A stretch of 64,000 bases of DNA from Faucicola osloensis_C (GTDB lineage Bacteria > Pseudomonadota > Gammaproteobacteria > Pseudomonadales > Moraxellaceae). The position numbers were made by a program, and so were the translations under genes. Where the stretch lies: positions 1 through 64,000 of the forward strand of contig JABAHL010000007.1 in NCBI GenBank assembly GCA_019353055.1. The letters run 5' to 3'. A model generated the notes under the pieces. That model was not told where the DNA came from and ran no database searches. It saw only the letters and a list, made by a program, of their open reading frames with translations. Positions 45,843 through 54,654 of the stretch are shown piece by piece; position 1 is the first letter of the stretch, and each line of letters opens with the position of its first letter.

Positions 45843-47882
45843 ATGAGCCAATTAAACCCTCGCCAACAAGAAGCCATGCAATATGTCTCTGGACCCTTGC
45901 TGGTACTGGCAGGTGCAGGTTCGGGTAAAACATCGGTAATTACCCGTAAAATCGCTTATCTGATTGAAGAGTGCCAAATGCCAGCCGAGCGTATCACCGC
46001 GGTCACCTTTACCAACAAAGCGGCTCGCGAGATGAAAGCCCGTGTGCAAAAATTATTACCGAGTGATAAAACCAAAGGCTTAACTGTCTCGACTTTTCAC
46101 CAATTTGGCTTGCAGTTTTTACGTTACGAGTTATTGCATACGCCGCTTAAAGGCAATTTTTCTATCATGGATGCCGAAGATAGCAAGCGGCTGTTGATGG
46201 ATTTGATGGTGCGAGACAATATGAGCGGTGCTGAGAGCCGCGAATTGGTCGGTAAAGCTATCAAAATGATTTCGGATTGGAAAAACGACCTCATCCCGCC
46301 TGAAAAAGCAGCAGATACGCTGACCGAGCCTGAAGATATGCTATTTGCAACGCTCTATCAGCTCTACGAGCGTAACCTACGTGCGTACAATGCGGTGGAT
46401 TTTGATGACTTAATTGTAATGCCAACACGGCTGTTGCAAGAAAATAGCCAAGTACGTGATAAATGGCAAAATCGCATACGCTATCTATTGGTAGATGAAT
46501 ACCAAGACACCAATACCGCGCAATATGAATTGATTAAACTGTTAGTTGGCGTGCAGCCGCGTTTTACGGTGGTGGGGGATGATGACCAATCCATCTATGC
46601 ATGGCGTGGGGCAAAACCTGAAAACATGGCACTTCTGCAAGAGGATTTTCCCAAATTAAAAGTGGTTAAGCTTGAGCAAAACTATCGCTCGACGTCGCGT
46701 ATTTTGCACGCTGCCAACTCAGTGATTACCAATAATGAGCATTTATTTGAAAAAAAATTATGGTCAGATAAAGGGCATGGCGAGCTGATTCGCATCATCA
46801 ATTGTCGTAACGATGATGATGAAGCCGAGCGCGTTGCCAAAGAAATCATCACCCACAAACTTCGCAATGCCAATGAATGGCAAGATTATGCGGTACTGTA
46901 TCGTAGTAATTTTCAGGCGCGTATGTTGGAAGCCCAGCTACGTCAGCTGCAAATTCCTTATAAGTTATCGGGCGGCACGTCGTTCTTTGCCCGTAGCGAA
47001 ATCAAAGACATTATGAGCTATTTGCGCTTGATTCTGAATCCTGAAGACGACAGTGCCTTTTTACGCATTATCAATACCCCAAAACGTGGACTTGGACCTG
47101 CCAGCCTTGAAAAGCTCGGACTATTTGCCCAAGAACACCAAGTCTCGCTCTTGATGGCAAGTGGTCATAGTGGACTTACGCATGTGTTACCCAAAAAAGC
47201 CAGTGGCGAGCTTAAAGAATTTGCTGATTTTATCGAGCGTTACACCCAAGAGCTATACCAGCATCCCGACCCTGTGCCGTTGGTCAAGCAAATGATTGAT
47301 GAAACTGGCTATATTGATTTGGTACGAAGCGAAGCAAAAACCCCACAGCAAGAAAAAATTCGCATTGATAATATCGAGACCCTTTACGCCAGTATCCAAA
47401 ACCTGATTAACCGCGCCGATGATGACGATGATCGCACCATTGATGCAGTTATTCGTAAGCTTGTGTTACTTGATATGCTTGAGCAGCAGCAGGAAGAGGA
47501 AAATACCAACAAAGTCAATTTGATGACGCTACACGCCGCTAAAGGGCTTGAGTTTGATTATGTCTATATCATGGGACTTGAAGAAGAACTATTACCGCAT
47601 AAAAACTCCATTATTGCTGAATCCATCGAGGAAGAACGACGTTTGATGTACGTGGGGATTACCCGTGCCCGTAAAGAGTTGACCATGACGATGGCTGCCC
47701 AGCGCCGTGCAGGCGGTCAAATGAAAACCACCACCCCTAGCCGATTTATCGACGAGTTGCCGACAGAACATATCGATGCCCCCGGCATGAAAAAATCAGC
47801 GGCAGCGCATCAACCGAAGAAAACCGCAGAGGATTATTTGGCCAATATTCAAGCGTTACTCAAAAGCAAAGCCGCCAAATAA
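45843..47882 (+). CDS. rep: ATP-dependent DNA helicase Rep (UvrD/Rep family)
   Basis: 679 aa superfamily 1A 3'-5' helicase; E. coli Rep is 673 aa. Q motif LNPRQQEAM, Walker A VLAGAGSGKTSV (about 21-32), motif Ia VTFTNKAAREM, Walker B LLVDEYQDTN, motif III VVGDDDQSIYAWRGA, motif IV LEQNYRSTSRIL, motif V VNLMTLHAAKGLEFDYVYI, motif VI RRLMYVGITRARKEL. Start is ATG 45843 with GGTGGAAG upstream; GTG at 45831 is an alternative. Helps replication forks through protein barriers. Confidence 0.93.
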   Translation: MSQLNPRQQEAMQYVSGPLLVLAGAGSGKTSVITRKIAYLIEECQMPAERITAVTFTNKAAREMKARVQKLLPSDKTKGLTVSTFHQFGLQFLRYELLHTPLKGNFSIMDAEDSKRLLMDLMVRDNMSGAESRELVGKAIKMISDWKNDLIPPEKAADTLTEPEDMLFATLYQLYERNLRAYNAVDFDDLIVMPTRLLQENSQVRDKWQNRIRYLLVDEYQDTNTAQYELIKLLVGVQPRFTVVGDDDQSIYAWRGAKPENMALLQEDFPKLKVVKLEQNYRSTSRILHAANSVITNNEHLFEKKLWSDKGHGELIRIINCRNDDDEAERVAKEIITHKLRNANEWQDYAVLYRSNFQARMLEAQLRQLQIPYKLSGGTSFFARSEIKDIMSYLRLILNPEDDSAFLRIINTPKRGLGPASLEKLGLFAQEHQVSLLMASGHSGLTHVLPKKASGELKEFADFIERYTQELYQHPDPVPLVKQMIDETGYIDLVRSEAKTPQQEKIRIDNIETLYASIQNLINRADDDDDRTIDAVIRKLVLLDMLEQQQEEENTNKVNLMTLHAAKGLEFDYVYIMGLEEELLPHKNSIIAESIEEERRLMYVGITRARKELTMTMAAQRRAGGQMKTTTPSRFIDELPTEHIDAPGMKKSAAAHQPKKTAEDYLANIQALLKSKAAK

Positions 47883-47910
47883 TTAATTGATAAAAAAAAC
47901 GGCATAGCAG

Positions 47911-47958
47911 AAAGGGCTTAAAAAAAGGGCAAAAAAGGTAACTTTAAGCCCTTTTTTT
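47911..47958 (+). terminator. Terminator after rep
   Basis: AAAGGGCTTAAA (47911-47922) pairs with TTTAAGCCCTTT (47943-47954), 20-nt loop, then T residues. 28 bp after the rep stop. Confidence 0.75.
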
Positions 47959-48326
47959 ATTGCAAAAAAGTTTGTATGACACAGATTTGACCCAAATATC
48001 TAAGTAAATGTAACTAAATATTTCTTAAAAAACTGGTGCTTGACAGGAGATGTAACAAAAAATTTCAAATAAGTAGCTTATTTACCTTTTTGGCAAATTT
48101 CATTTCATAACTTAACGTCCGACCTGTTAAACACAGACAGTAATCTAGATTTATTTTGCTATGATGGCTTTAACAAAACAGGCAGGGCAATAACTGGTTG
48201 ATTAATCAGGGTGAACTAATAACGCTGAGTAGCAACTAGTTACATAGCTAATATTCAAATGAACTTAACTAAAATTTTACATCGCTTGTTGTGATACTTT
48301 TCAAAAAACTTCTAAAGGAGAAGACG
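47959..48326. promoter_or_regulatory. Upstream region of the beta-barrel protein gene
   Basis: About 370 bp without a gene; AT-rich with TTGACA near 48042. It may hold a long leader, which is common for abundant outer-membrane proteins. The ribosome site AAAGGAGAAG is just before the ATG at 48327. Confidence 0.35.
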
Positions 48327-48896
48327 ATGAAAACTTTAAATAAAACCCTTTTAGCTTTAATTGCAGGTACAGTTGTGACTGCAGGTGCAAACGCTGCACT
48401 TTACCAAACCAATACTGTTGGCTACACTGGTCAACCTTATGTAGGTGTCAAAGCGGGTCAATTTAATACTGATGTTGACGGTCTTGATGCTGATAACCAA
48501 ACAGCTTATGGTGTGTATGCAGGCTATAACTTTACCCCTAACTTTGGTGCAGAAGTTGAATATGTGGATTCTTCAGAAGAAGATTTAAAAGTTAGCGGTA
48601 CGAAAGTAGGAGAAATTAGTACTAACACGGCAGGTTTATATGGTACTTATAAATACCAATTTCCAGCATCGAATGTTTACGCCAAAGGCAAATTAGGTAT
48701 TGCACAAACCCAAGTTGATGACGGTTATGATAAATATGATGAGTCAGGTCTTGCAGGTGGTGTTGGTTTAGGGTATAACCTTTCGCCAAGTGCGTCTGTA
48801 GAAGCTGAATATACGCGTCTGCCTTCAATTGACGTAACAAATAATGTTTCAGTTGACTCAGACTTAGTCACTGTCGGTGCTCATTATAAATTCTAA
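48327..48896 (+). CDS. Outer-membrane beta-barrel protein (OmpA-like transmembrane domain / porin family)
   Basis: 189 aa. Signal peptide residues 1-22 (MKTLNKTLLALIAGTVVTAGANA), then an eight-stranded-type barrel: YVGVKAGQFNTD, AYGVYAGYNFTPNFGAEVEYV, TAGLYGTYKYQF, VYAKGKLGIAQTQ, GGVGLGYNLSPSASVEAEYTRL, and a last strand ending in Phe (VTVGAHYKF), the signal for BAM assembly. No OmpA peptidoglycan domain, so it is a short barrel only. The start at 48327 is preferred over 48291 because of the ribosome site and signal peptide. Confidence 0.88.
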   Translation: MKTLNKTLLALIAGTVVTAGANAALYQTNTVGYTGQPYVGVKAGQFNTDVDGLDADNQTAYGVYAGYNFTPNFGAEVEYVDSSEEDLKVSGTKVGEISTNTAGLYGTYKYQFPASNVYAKGKLGIAQTQVDDGYDKYDESGLAGGVGLGYNLSPSASVEAEYTRLPSIDVTNNVSVDSDLVTVGAHYKF

Positions 48897-48934
48897 TTGA
48901 ATTCATAGATAAACACTTGATATCAATACAAAAG

Positions 48935-48962
48935 AGTAGCTTATGGCTGCTCTTTTTTTTGG
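48935..48962 (+). terminator. Probable terminator after the barrel protein gene
   Basis: AGAGTAGC and GCTGCTCT (one G-T/A-C mismatch position) flank a short loop at about 48938-48955, followed by a T8 tract. 40 bp after the stop. Confidence 0.65.
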
Positions 48963-49010
48963 TATCTTTTTTTGGTCAAAAAAACTTACTTTGGTATTCG
49001 CTCAGTATCG

Positions 49011-50518
49011 GAGACTGTAAAATATTTTGTGTAAACCCAATTTTAACACAAGGATTTACACAGGAACATTTACATGAAAGAATCAACAGAAGTTTTACTT
49101 GACGAACTATTAAAAGATTATCAAACACCCGAACAAATATTAGGTGAAAACGGTATCTTAAAACAACTCACCAAACGACTTGCTGAACGAGCCTTACAAG
49201 CCGAAATGACCCATCATCTTGGCTATGCCAAACATGACTATCAAGGCAAAGCTCAGAAAGATACCCTTGACGACTTCATCAATCATGAACCCAATAATGA
49301 TTTGCTAGAGGACGAACCACGATCAGATGAAGACGAAAATACCCAGCCTAGCACCATAAGCGAAGAAACCGCAATGCTTGCGGGCAAACCCGCTCGTAAA
49401 AAAGGCAATGCCCGTAACGGCACCACTAAAAAAACCGTCCGTACCGACTTTGGTCACATTGAACTTGATGTTCCCAGAGACCGTGAAGGCAGTTTCGACC
49501 CACAGTTTGTTAAAAAACATGAACGCACGTTAAACGGCTTTGATGACAAGGTTATCTCCCTGTATTCTCGCGGCATGAGCACCCGTGACATACAAGCGCA
49601 TTTAAAAGAAATCTATGGCGTTGACGTTTCCTCCACCTTTATTTCAACGGTCACCGATAGCGTGCTTGATGAAGTCAAGCAATGGCAACAACGTCCATTA
49701 GAATCAGTCTATCCTGTCGTCTATCTTGATGGATTGGTGGTGAAAAACCGAGAAGAAGGCATTGCCCATAATAAATGTGTTTATCTGGCTTTAGGCATTA
49801 ATACCGAAGGACGTAAGGAATTACTCGGTCTTTGGATTGCCAAGAATGAGGGCGCTAAATTCTGGGTTTCAGTGATGAACGAATTAAAAAACCGTGGAGT
49901 GAATGATATCTTTATTGCCTGCTGCGATGGGTTAAAAGGCTTTCCTGAAGCGATTGAAACCGTGTTCCCCAAAACCAAGGTTCAACTGTGTATTGTGCAT
50001 CAAGTCAGAAATTCGCTCAAATACGTCAGTTATAAGCAAAGAAAGGAAATAGCGACTGATTTGAAAACCATCTATGGGGCTGATACCCTTGCTGAGGCGG
50101 AAGATAATTTACTTGCCTTTGCGGAGAAATGGGATGGCGAACATCCACAGATTTCCAAGTCATGGCAGGAGAACTGGGGTCGCTTAACCACGTTCTTTGA
50201 TTATCCAAAAGATATTAGACGAGTAATTTATACCACCAATACCATTGAATCATTGAATGCCAGCTTAAGAAAAGTCACAAGTACCAAAAAGACTTTCCCG
50301 AATGATGATGCGGTGTTTAAGGCAATTTATATGGCGCTGATCAATACGATGCAAAAATGGACGATGCCGATTCAAAATTGGAAACCTGCTATGAGACAGT
50401 TTGTGATGTTATATGGACATCGGGTGGAGGGGTATTAATATAGAATATTTGTCTACTAGTTAGTATGATGCTATTTTAGGCTGCCTTTAAAGGTTTACAC
50501 AAAAAAATTTGCAATCTC
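49011..50518 (+). mobile_element. IS256-family insertion sequence
   Basis: 1508 bp. Imperfect 27-bp terminal inverted repeats: left 49011-49037 (starts GAGACTGTAA), right 50492-50518 (complement starts GAGATTGCAA), both ending in TTTTGTGTAAACC. Single transposase gene inside. The 8-9 bp flanks (CAGTATCG left, ATCTTTGG right) do not match, so no target duplication is left. The right end cuts into the methylase gene, with that frame open to the last base before the IS. A solitary left-end copy lies at 58370-58420. Confidence 0.88.
49074..50438 (+). CDS. IS256-family (Mutator-type) transposase
   Basis: 454 aa DDE transposase, apparently intact. N-terminal region ILKQLTKRLAERALQAEMTHHLGY is typical. 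Catalytic acids: Asp in VVYLDGLVV, Asp in FIACCDGLKGFPEAI, Glu in YTTNTIESLN; the CIVHQVRNS and KKTFPNDDAVFKA segments are also family hallmarks. An acidic insertion at about residues 64-105 (Asp/Glu/Asn-rich) is not in the shortest relatives. Start at ATG 49074, AGGAAC upstream. Confidence 0.93.
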   Translation: MKESTEVLLDELLKDYQTPEQILGENGILKQLTKRLAERALQAEMTHHLGYAKHDYQGKAQKDTLDDFINHEPNNDLLEDEPRSDEDENTQPSTISEETAMLAGKPARKKGNARNGTTKKTVRTDFGHIELDVPRDREGSFDPQFVKKHERTLNGFDDKVISLYSRGMSTRDIQAHLKEIYGVDVSSTFISTVTDSVLDEVKQWQQRPLESVYPVVYLDGLVVKNREEGIAHNKCVYLALGINTEGRKELLGLWIAKNEGAKFWVSVMNELKNRGVNDIFIACCDGLKGFPEAIETVFPKTKVQLCIVHQVRNSLKYVSYKQRKEIATDLKTIYGADTLAEAEDNLLAFAEKWDGEHPQISKSWQENWGRLTTFFDYPKDIRRVIYTTNTIESLNASLRKVTSTKKTFPNDDAVFKAIYMALINTMQKWTMPIQNWKPAMRQFVMLYGHRVEGY

Positions 50519-52384
50519 ATCTTTGGCTCACTCTTTCAAGGCGTTATGGATAGCGTAGAAAGGCGAGAAATGGGTGCTCACTACACTGAAGCGGTAAATA
50601 TCTTAAAAGTCGTCAATGGCTTGTTTATGATGGAATTAAGGGAAGAATTTGCGACTGCTGTCGGACACCTTAATAACCCAAGCATTGCCAAAGACAGACG
50701 AGCTGATTTATTAAATGCCTTACATGAAAAAATCAGTAATTTAACTTTCCTTGACCCTGCGTGTGGCTGCGGTAATTTCCTTGTCGTTGCCTACCGTGAG
50801 TTACGCTTACTTGAGTTGGATATTTTGGACGTACTTTACCCCAAAGACCAACACGGCTTGTTTGATATATCGGGGATGATTAAATGCCATATAGGGCAGT
50901 TTTATGGTATTGAGTTGGACGAGTACTCCACACACATTGCCAGAGTTGCTATGTGGCTGACTGACCATCAAATGAATATGCTATGTGCCGAGCGTTTGGG
51001 ACAAACTCGACCTACTGTACCATTGACCGAGAGTGCGACTATCATCAATGCCAATTCATTACACACCGATTGGCAAGTCACTGATTATATTCTAGGCAAT
51101 CCGCCTTTTGTGGGTCAATCATGGCGAAGTGAACAGCAACAAGCTGATGTTAAAGCCATTATGCCGAGTGATGGTAAGTTTGGGAAACTCGATTATGTTG
51201 CCTGTTGGCATATTAAAGCCAGTCGAATGATGACAGCGAATCCTACTACCAAGACGGCCTTTGTATCAACCAATTCTATCTGTCAAGGCGAACAAGCAGG
51301 GGTATTATGGGGTTATTTATTTGAACAAGGTTTTGAAATTAACTTTGCTCACCGTACCTTTCAATGGACTTCACAAGCAAGTGGCAAAGCTGCCGTGCAT
51401 TGTATTATTGTCGGATTTAGCTTGGTTGCAAACGAAAACAAATCTTTATTTGATTACCCAGATATTAAAGGTGAGCCAGTCTTAACCGTTGCTGATAATA
51501 TCAATCAATACCTTGTTAATGCCCCAAGTGTAATATTGCCATCACGCAGTAAGCCGCCTGTAGGTATGACTGCAATGACTAAGGGAAGCCAACCTACTGA
51601 TGGCGGTAATCTTATTTTAAGTGTGAGTGAAAAAGCCGAATTAATTAATAAATACCCTAAACTAGCTAGTTTTATCAAGCCGTTTATTGGTGCAGAAGAA
51701 TTAATTAATGGCAAAGAAAGGTATTGCCTTTGGTTTAATGGGGCGAACATTAAAGACCGTAGCGAATTTATTAAATACCCAGAGATTAAACAACGGATTG
51801 ACAATATCAAAACCTTGCGAGCAAACAGTCCTACTAAGAGTGTGCAAGAGCAAGCGAACGAGCCTTGGGTATTTACTCAAATACGCCAACCAAAAGGTGA
51901 TTATATCGCTGTGCCAGAAGTATCATCGGAAACACGAGCCTATATCCCAATGGATTTATTCAATAAGGATATTATTGCGAGCAATAAAATCTACATGATA
52001 CCCAATGCAGATTTATATTTGTTTGGTGTTTTAATTAGTGAAATGCACATGGACTGGATGAGAACGGTAGCAGGTCGGTTAAAAAGCGATTACAGCTATT
52101 CACCAAATGTTTATCATGCGTTCCCCTTTCCAACCGTCAATGATAATGATAAGAAAAATATAGCGACCCTTGCTCAAAAGGTGCTAGATGAGCGAGCCAA
52201 GCAACTTGTCGATGGCGTGAGCCTTGCCATGTTATACAATGTCGATACCATGCCAACAAACCTTAAAAAAGCCCACAGAGCATTGGATAAAGCCGTAGAA
52301 AAAATATATGACCCAAACGGCTTCAAAAGTGACTGTGAGCGAGTAGGGTTTCTGTTTGAGCGGTATAATCAGTTACACGCTTAA
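50519..52384 (+). pseudogene. N-terminally truncated MmeI-like restriction-modification enzyme (methylase/TRD part)
   Basis: The intact ATG frame starts at 50546 (612 aa), but the same frame is open back to the IS boundary at 50519, reading IFGSLFQGV before the Met, which fits the family upstream of RRELGAHYT-type sequence. It is an adenine-N6 class SAM methyltransferase: motif I LDPACGCGNFLVVAY (residues 69-83 from the Met) and motif IV GNPPFVGQSW (184-193). The C-terminal half has the target-recognition and MmeI C-type regions (LKSDYSYSPNVYHAFPFP). The N-terminal nuclease part expected in MmeI-like enzymes is missing because of the IS. It could still act as a methylase if translated; a promoter in the IS end would be needed. 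Confidence 0.8.
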
Positions 52385-52558
52385 ATAAACAATCAGCCAA
52401 ATTAGTTGATATCTAAATGGTTTCAATGCTTGACCAATGGCAAGAATAATTTGTGCTATGCCTTGTAACCTAGCTTGTGTCAAGGCGACTTTATCCGCCC
52501 CATTTTTAGTAGTGGTGGCATTAATGGTCAAGTTAGTTGTGTTTTTAGTTTTTTGCAT
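52373..52558 (-). CDS. Small hypothetical protein, convergent with the methylase remnant
   Basis: 61 aa, from ATG 52556-52558 with AAAGGAT upstream. Asn/Thr-rich N-terminus, helical middle (ALTQARLQGIAQIILAIGQ) and a hydrophobic end (YQLIWLIVYLSV), so probably membrane-associated. The stop overlaps the end of the methylase gene by 12 bp. No family recognised; it may belong to the plasmid part. Confidence 0.45.
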   Translation of the reverse strand: MQKTKNTTNLTINATTTKNGADKVALTQARLQGIAQIILAIGQALKPFRYQLIWLIVYLSV

Positions 52559-52741
52559 AAAATTATCCTTTTGTGGGTTTAGGTCAATTTTACCTACCAT
52601 CGAAAATCATAGTTAGATGATGGAGTTCAGTAGGTTTAAAATTGATTAAGGATAATTGTAAAGCTAGATACACAAAGGATTTAGGGGGTGTTCCGAACTA
52701 AAATTCAAAACTTAAAATGCTTAAAAGTATGAGAAACAAAC

Positions 52742-53042
52742 ATGAAAAACGGAATTTTGCTTAGTCTATTGTTATTATCAGCTTGCACCCGTGTCGAGCC
52801 ACCACCGAAAGAGCCGACCATTAAAATCAATAATAGTGAGTTTGAAGTTAATGGCGATACTATTGTTGTTGATGAAATCAGATGGAAATGGGCAAAACTA
52901 GGCGAATATCCTTTCACTACAGGCGGTGATTTGGCTTGTAGCAATGATAGTGTTGAGTTTTACCCCCAAGAAATGCACGAGCAGGATATAATGTTGCCAA
53001 CGTCATTAAACCCAATGCCGACCTAAGCCAAGCCGTCGTTTA
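52742..53042 (+). pseudogene. Small lipoprotein gene, probably frameshifted
   Basis: Open frame of 94 codons (stop at 53024-53026). Signal peptide with lipobox LLSAC (Cys at residue 15), then a Pro-rich and beta-rich region (KINNSEFEVNGDTIVVDEIRW). From about 52985 the neighbouring frame reads GYNVANVIKPNADLSQAVV to a stop at 53040-53042, a more protein-like ending than the actual LPTSLNPMPT tail. One missing base near 52984 would join them. Lipoprotein of unknown function. Confidence 0.5.
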
Positions 53043-53138
53043 GAACGTGGTGAAATTAATCCAACGCTAACTAAAATCTGTCAGTTGAGTGAAGCACTAG
53101 AAATCGATGTTGTTGATTTTTTCTTACCCAAGATATGA
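53037..53138 (+). pseudogene. Remnant of an XRE-family HTH regulator (C-terminal part)
   Basis: 33 codons in one frame read RLERGEINPTLTKICQLSEA followed by LEIDVVDFFLPKI and a stop. This is the second half of a Cro/C1-type helix-turn-helix domain, with the typical R-x-E-R-G-x-x-x-P-T-L motif. No start codon or first helices remain upstream. Confidence 0.65.
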
Positions 53139-53289
53139 TAATAAAATCAACCCCACCCCTACTCTATTCTTAATAGATTTTTTTGGTCAGTCTGGTGCAA
53201 TCTAACATCCCAACCGCAGACCACGTTTAGAACGCAAGTTAGAGCCAATCATACCAAACCCCCACCCTAGCTAAATTTATTATTCATAT

Positions 53290-53395
53290 TGATTTTTTAA
53301 TACTAATTTAATATTTATTTAATACTATAATAGTATTATTATTTACTTTATATTTGATACTATGATAGTATTAATTTGGTATTTAATTAATACTA
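53290..53395. promoter_or_regulatory. Palindromic repeats upstream of parA (operator/centromere candidate)
   Basis: Two perfect palindromes, AATACTATAATAGTATT (53321-53337) and ATACTATGATAGTAT (53357-53371), plus half sites TAATACTA at about 53299 and TTAATACTATAA at about 53387. They end 48 bp before the parA start. Matching palindromes lie beyond the second par gene at 54407-54473. A ribbon-helix-helix partner of ParA would be expected to bind such sites. Confidence 0.65.
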
Positions 53396-53419
53396 TAAAT
53401 CATACCACAGGACACCGTC

Positions 53420-54037
53420 ATGGCTAAAATCTTTACCATAGCAAATCGAAAGGGTGGGGCGGGTAAGACCACTGTTGCCACCAATCTAGCAGTTGCATTA
53501 GCTCAAAAGGGTAGTACATTATTGGTTGATACTGACGACCAACTATCCGCCTACAACTGGAACGAATACCGAGAAAATAAACTCAATTCACTAGCAGTCT
53601 TAAACAATCTATCAGACACGATACAACCGCATTTTGACCAATACGAACATATACTCATTGACATGGCGGGGCGTGACAGTGAGTTACTGCGTGAAGCTTT
53701 GCTGATATCTGATGTTTTGATTGTACCAACACAACCATCAATCCTTGACCTTGAAATCCTACCGTATGTAGCTAATAAGGTCAGTCAAGCCCAAGAAATC
53801 AACCCAGATTTGAAATCATACGTTGTCATCAATCGAGCAAGTAGTAATTACCGCAATGTTGAAGCAGTCGAAGCGAAAAAATATATTGACGGTTATCCCA
53901 TCTTTAAATTGCTTGATACCGTCATCCATGACCGTAAAGTCTTTCGAGATGCGATGCTTGACGGCAAAGCAGTTATTGAAATGTCAGACAGTAAAGCAAG
54001 CGATGAAATCAATAATCTTTTGAGTGAGATATTATAA
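53420..54037 (+). CDS. parA: ParA family partition ATPase
   Basis: 205 aa, small type Ib ParA (ParF-like), with no N-terminal DNA-binding domain. Deviant Walker A RKGGAGKTTVATN (Lys11, Lys16), Walker A' DTDDQLSA, Walker B ILIDMAGRD, and VPTQPS. It moves plasmid copies apart together with the downstream DNA-binding partner. The stop overlaps the next ATG by one base (TAATG). Confidence 0.93.
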   Translation: MAKIFTIANRKGGAGKTTVATNLAVALAQKGSTLLVDTDDQLSAYNWNEYRENKLNSLAVLNNLSDTIQPHFDQYEHILIDMAGRDSELLREALLISDVLIVPTQPSILDLEILPYVANKVSQAQEINPDLKSYVVINRASSNYRNVEAVEAKKYIDGYPIFKLLDTVIHDRKVFRDAMLDGKAVIEMSDSKASDEINNLLSEIL

Positions 54038-54408
54038 TGAGCGACAGCCGATTTAACCGAGTTAAAAAAAATACTGACTTTGTGCAAGACGTTAATTCAG
54101 ATACGAAGGCAGTTGTTAGCGAAACAATCACAACTAAAAATAATCGTGCTACTTTGACCATTGCACCAAACACACTATCTGTAAAGGAAAGGTCGAGAGT
54201 AAAACATGGTCGCACTCTAACCATTCCTTTATATGTCGAAGAAATTGAGTTAATCGAGCGAGCAGCCGAAAAGTTATCCCAAGTCGACACTTCAACAACC
54301 AATTTCATGCGACAGACGCTACTTGATAAGTGCCTAGCTGTTTTGGGTGAAGATGAATACAACACCATCAATGACGTTAAACGCAACGTCATCAAAGGCA
54401 AGAAATAG
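54037..54408 (+). CDS. Ribbon-helix-helix-type partition protein (ParG/ParB-like partner of ParA)
   Basis: 123 aa. A disordered basic/polar N-terminus (about 1-60) and a C-terminal domain at about 63-113 (HGRTLTIPLYVEEIELIERAAEKLS ... FMRQTLLDKCLAVLG) with the beta-strand plus two-helix spacing of ribbon-helix-helix proteins. ParG-type partners use the flexible N-terminus to stimulate ParA ATPase. It is coupled to parA, and palindromes lie on both sides of the operon. Family assignment is from context and fold pattern. Confidence 0.75.
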   Translation: MSDSRFNRVKKNTDFVQDVNSDTKAVVSETITTKNNRATLTIAPNTLSVKERSRVKHGRTLTIPLYVEEIELIERAAEKLSQVDTSTTNFMRQTLLDKCLAVLGEDEYNTINDVKRNVIKGKK

Positions 54409-54473
54409 TATTATAATAATACTAAAATATTATTAAGTAAATAATATAAAAATAATACTATATTAGTATTATT
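54407..54473. repeat. Palindromic repeats downstream of the par operon
   Basis: AGTATTA-TAA-TAATACT (54407-54423) and AATAATACTA-TAT-TAGTATTATT (54451-54473), both perfect. They share the AATACTA/TAGTATT core with the sites upstream of parA. They may act as the centromere, as operator copies, or as a terminator. Confidence 0.6.
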
Positions 54474-54654
54474 TTTATATTATATTTATATTAAATACTC
54501 AGGTTAGACTTGGGTATTTTTTATGCGTCTATTTTGCAATAGGAAGCATTTTGAGCAACTTCAGCGTTGACTGCTACTATCGCACCACTTAGAAGAAAAA
54601 AACCCACTGTGCGGTGGGGGTAGGGAGTGAAATGGAACGATAATAACTCAAACT

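Noticed and set aside
49001..50528. Target-site duplication around the IS256 element
   Set aside because: The 8 or 9 bases on each side do not match, so none is claimed.
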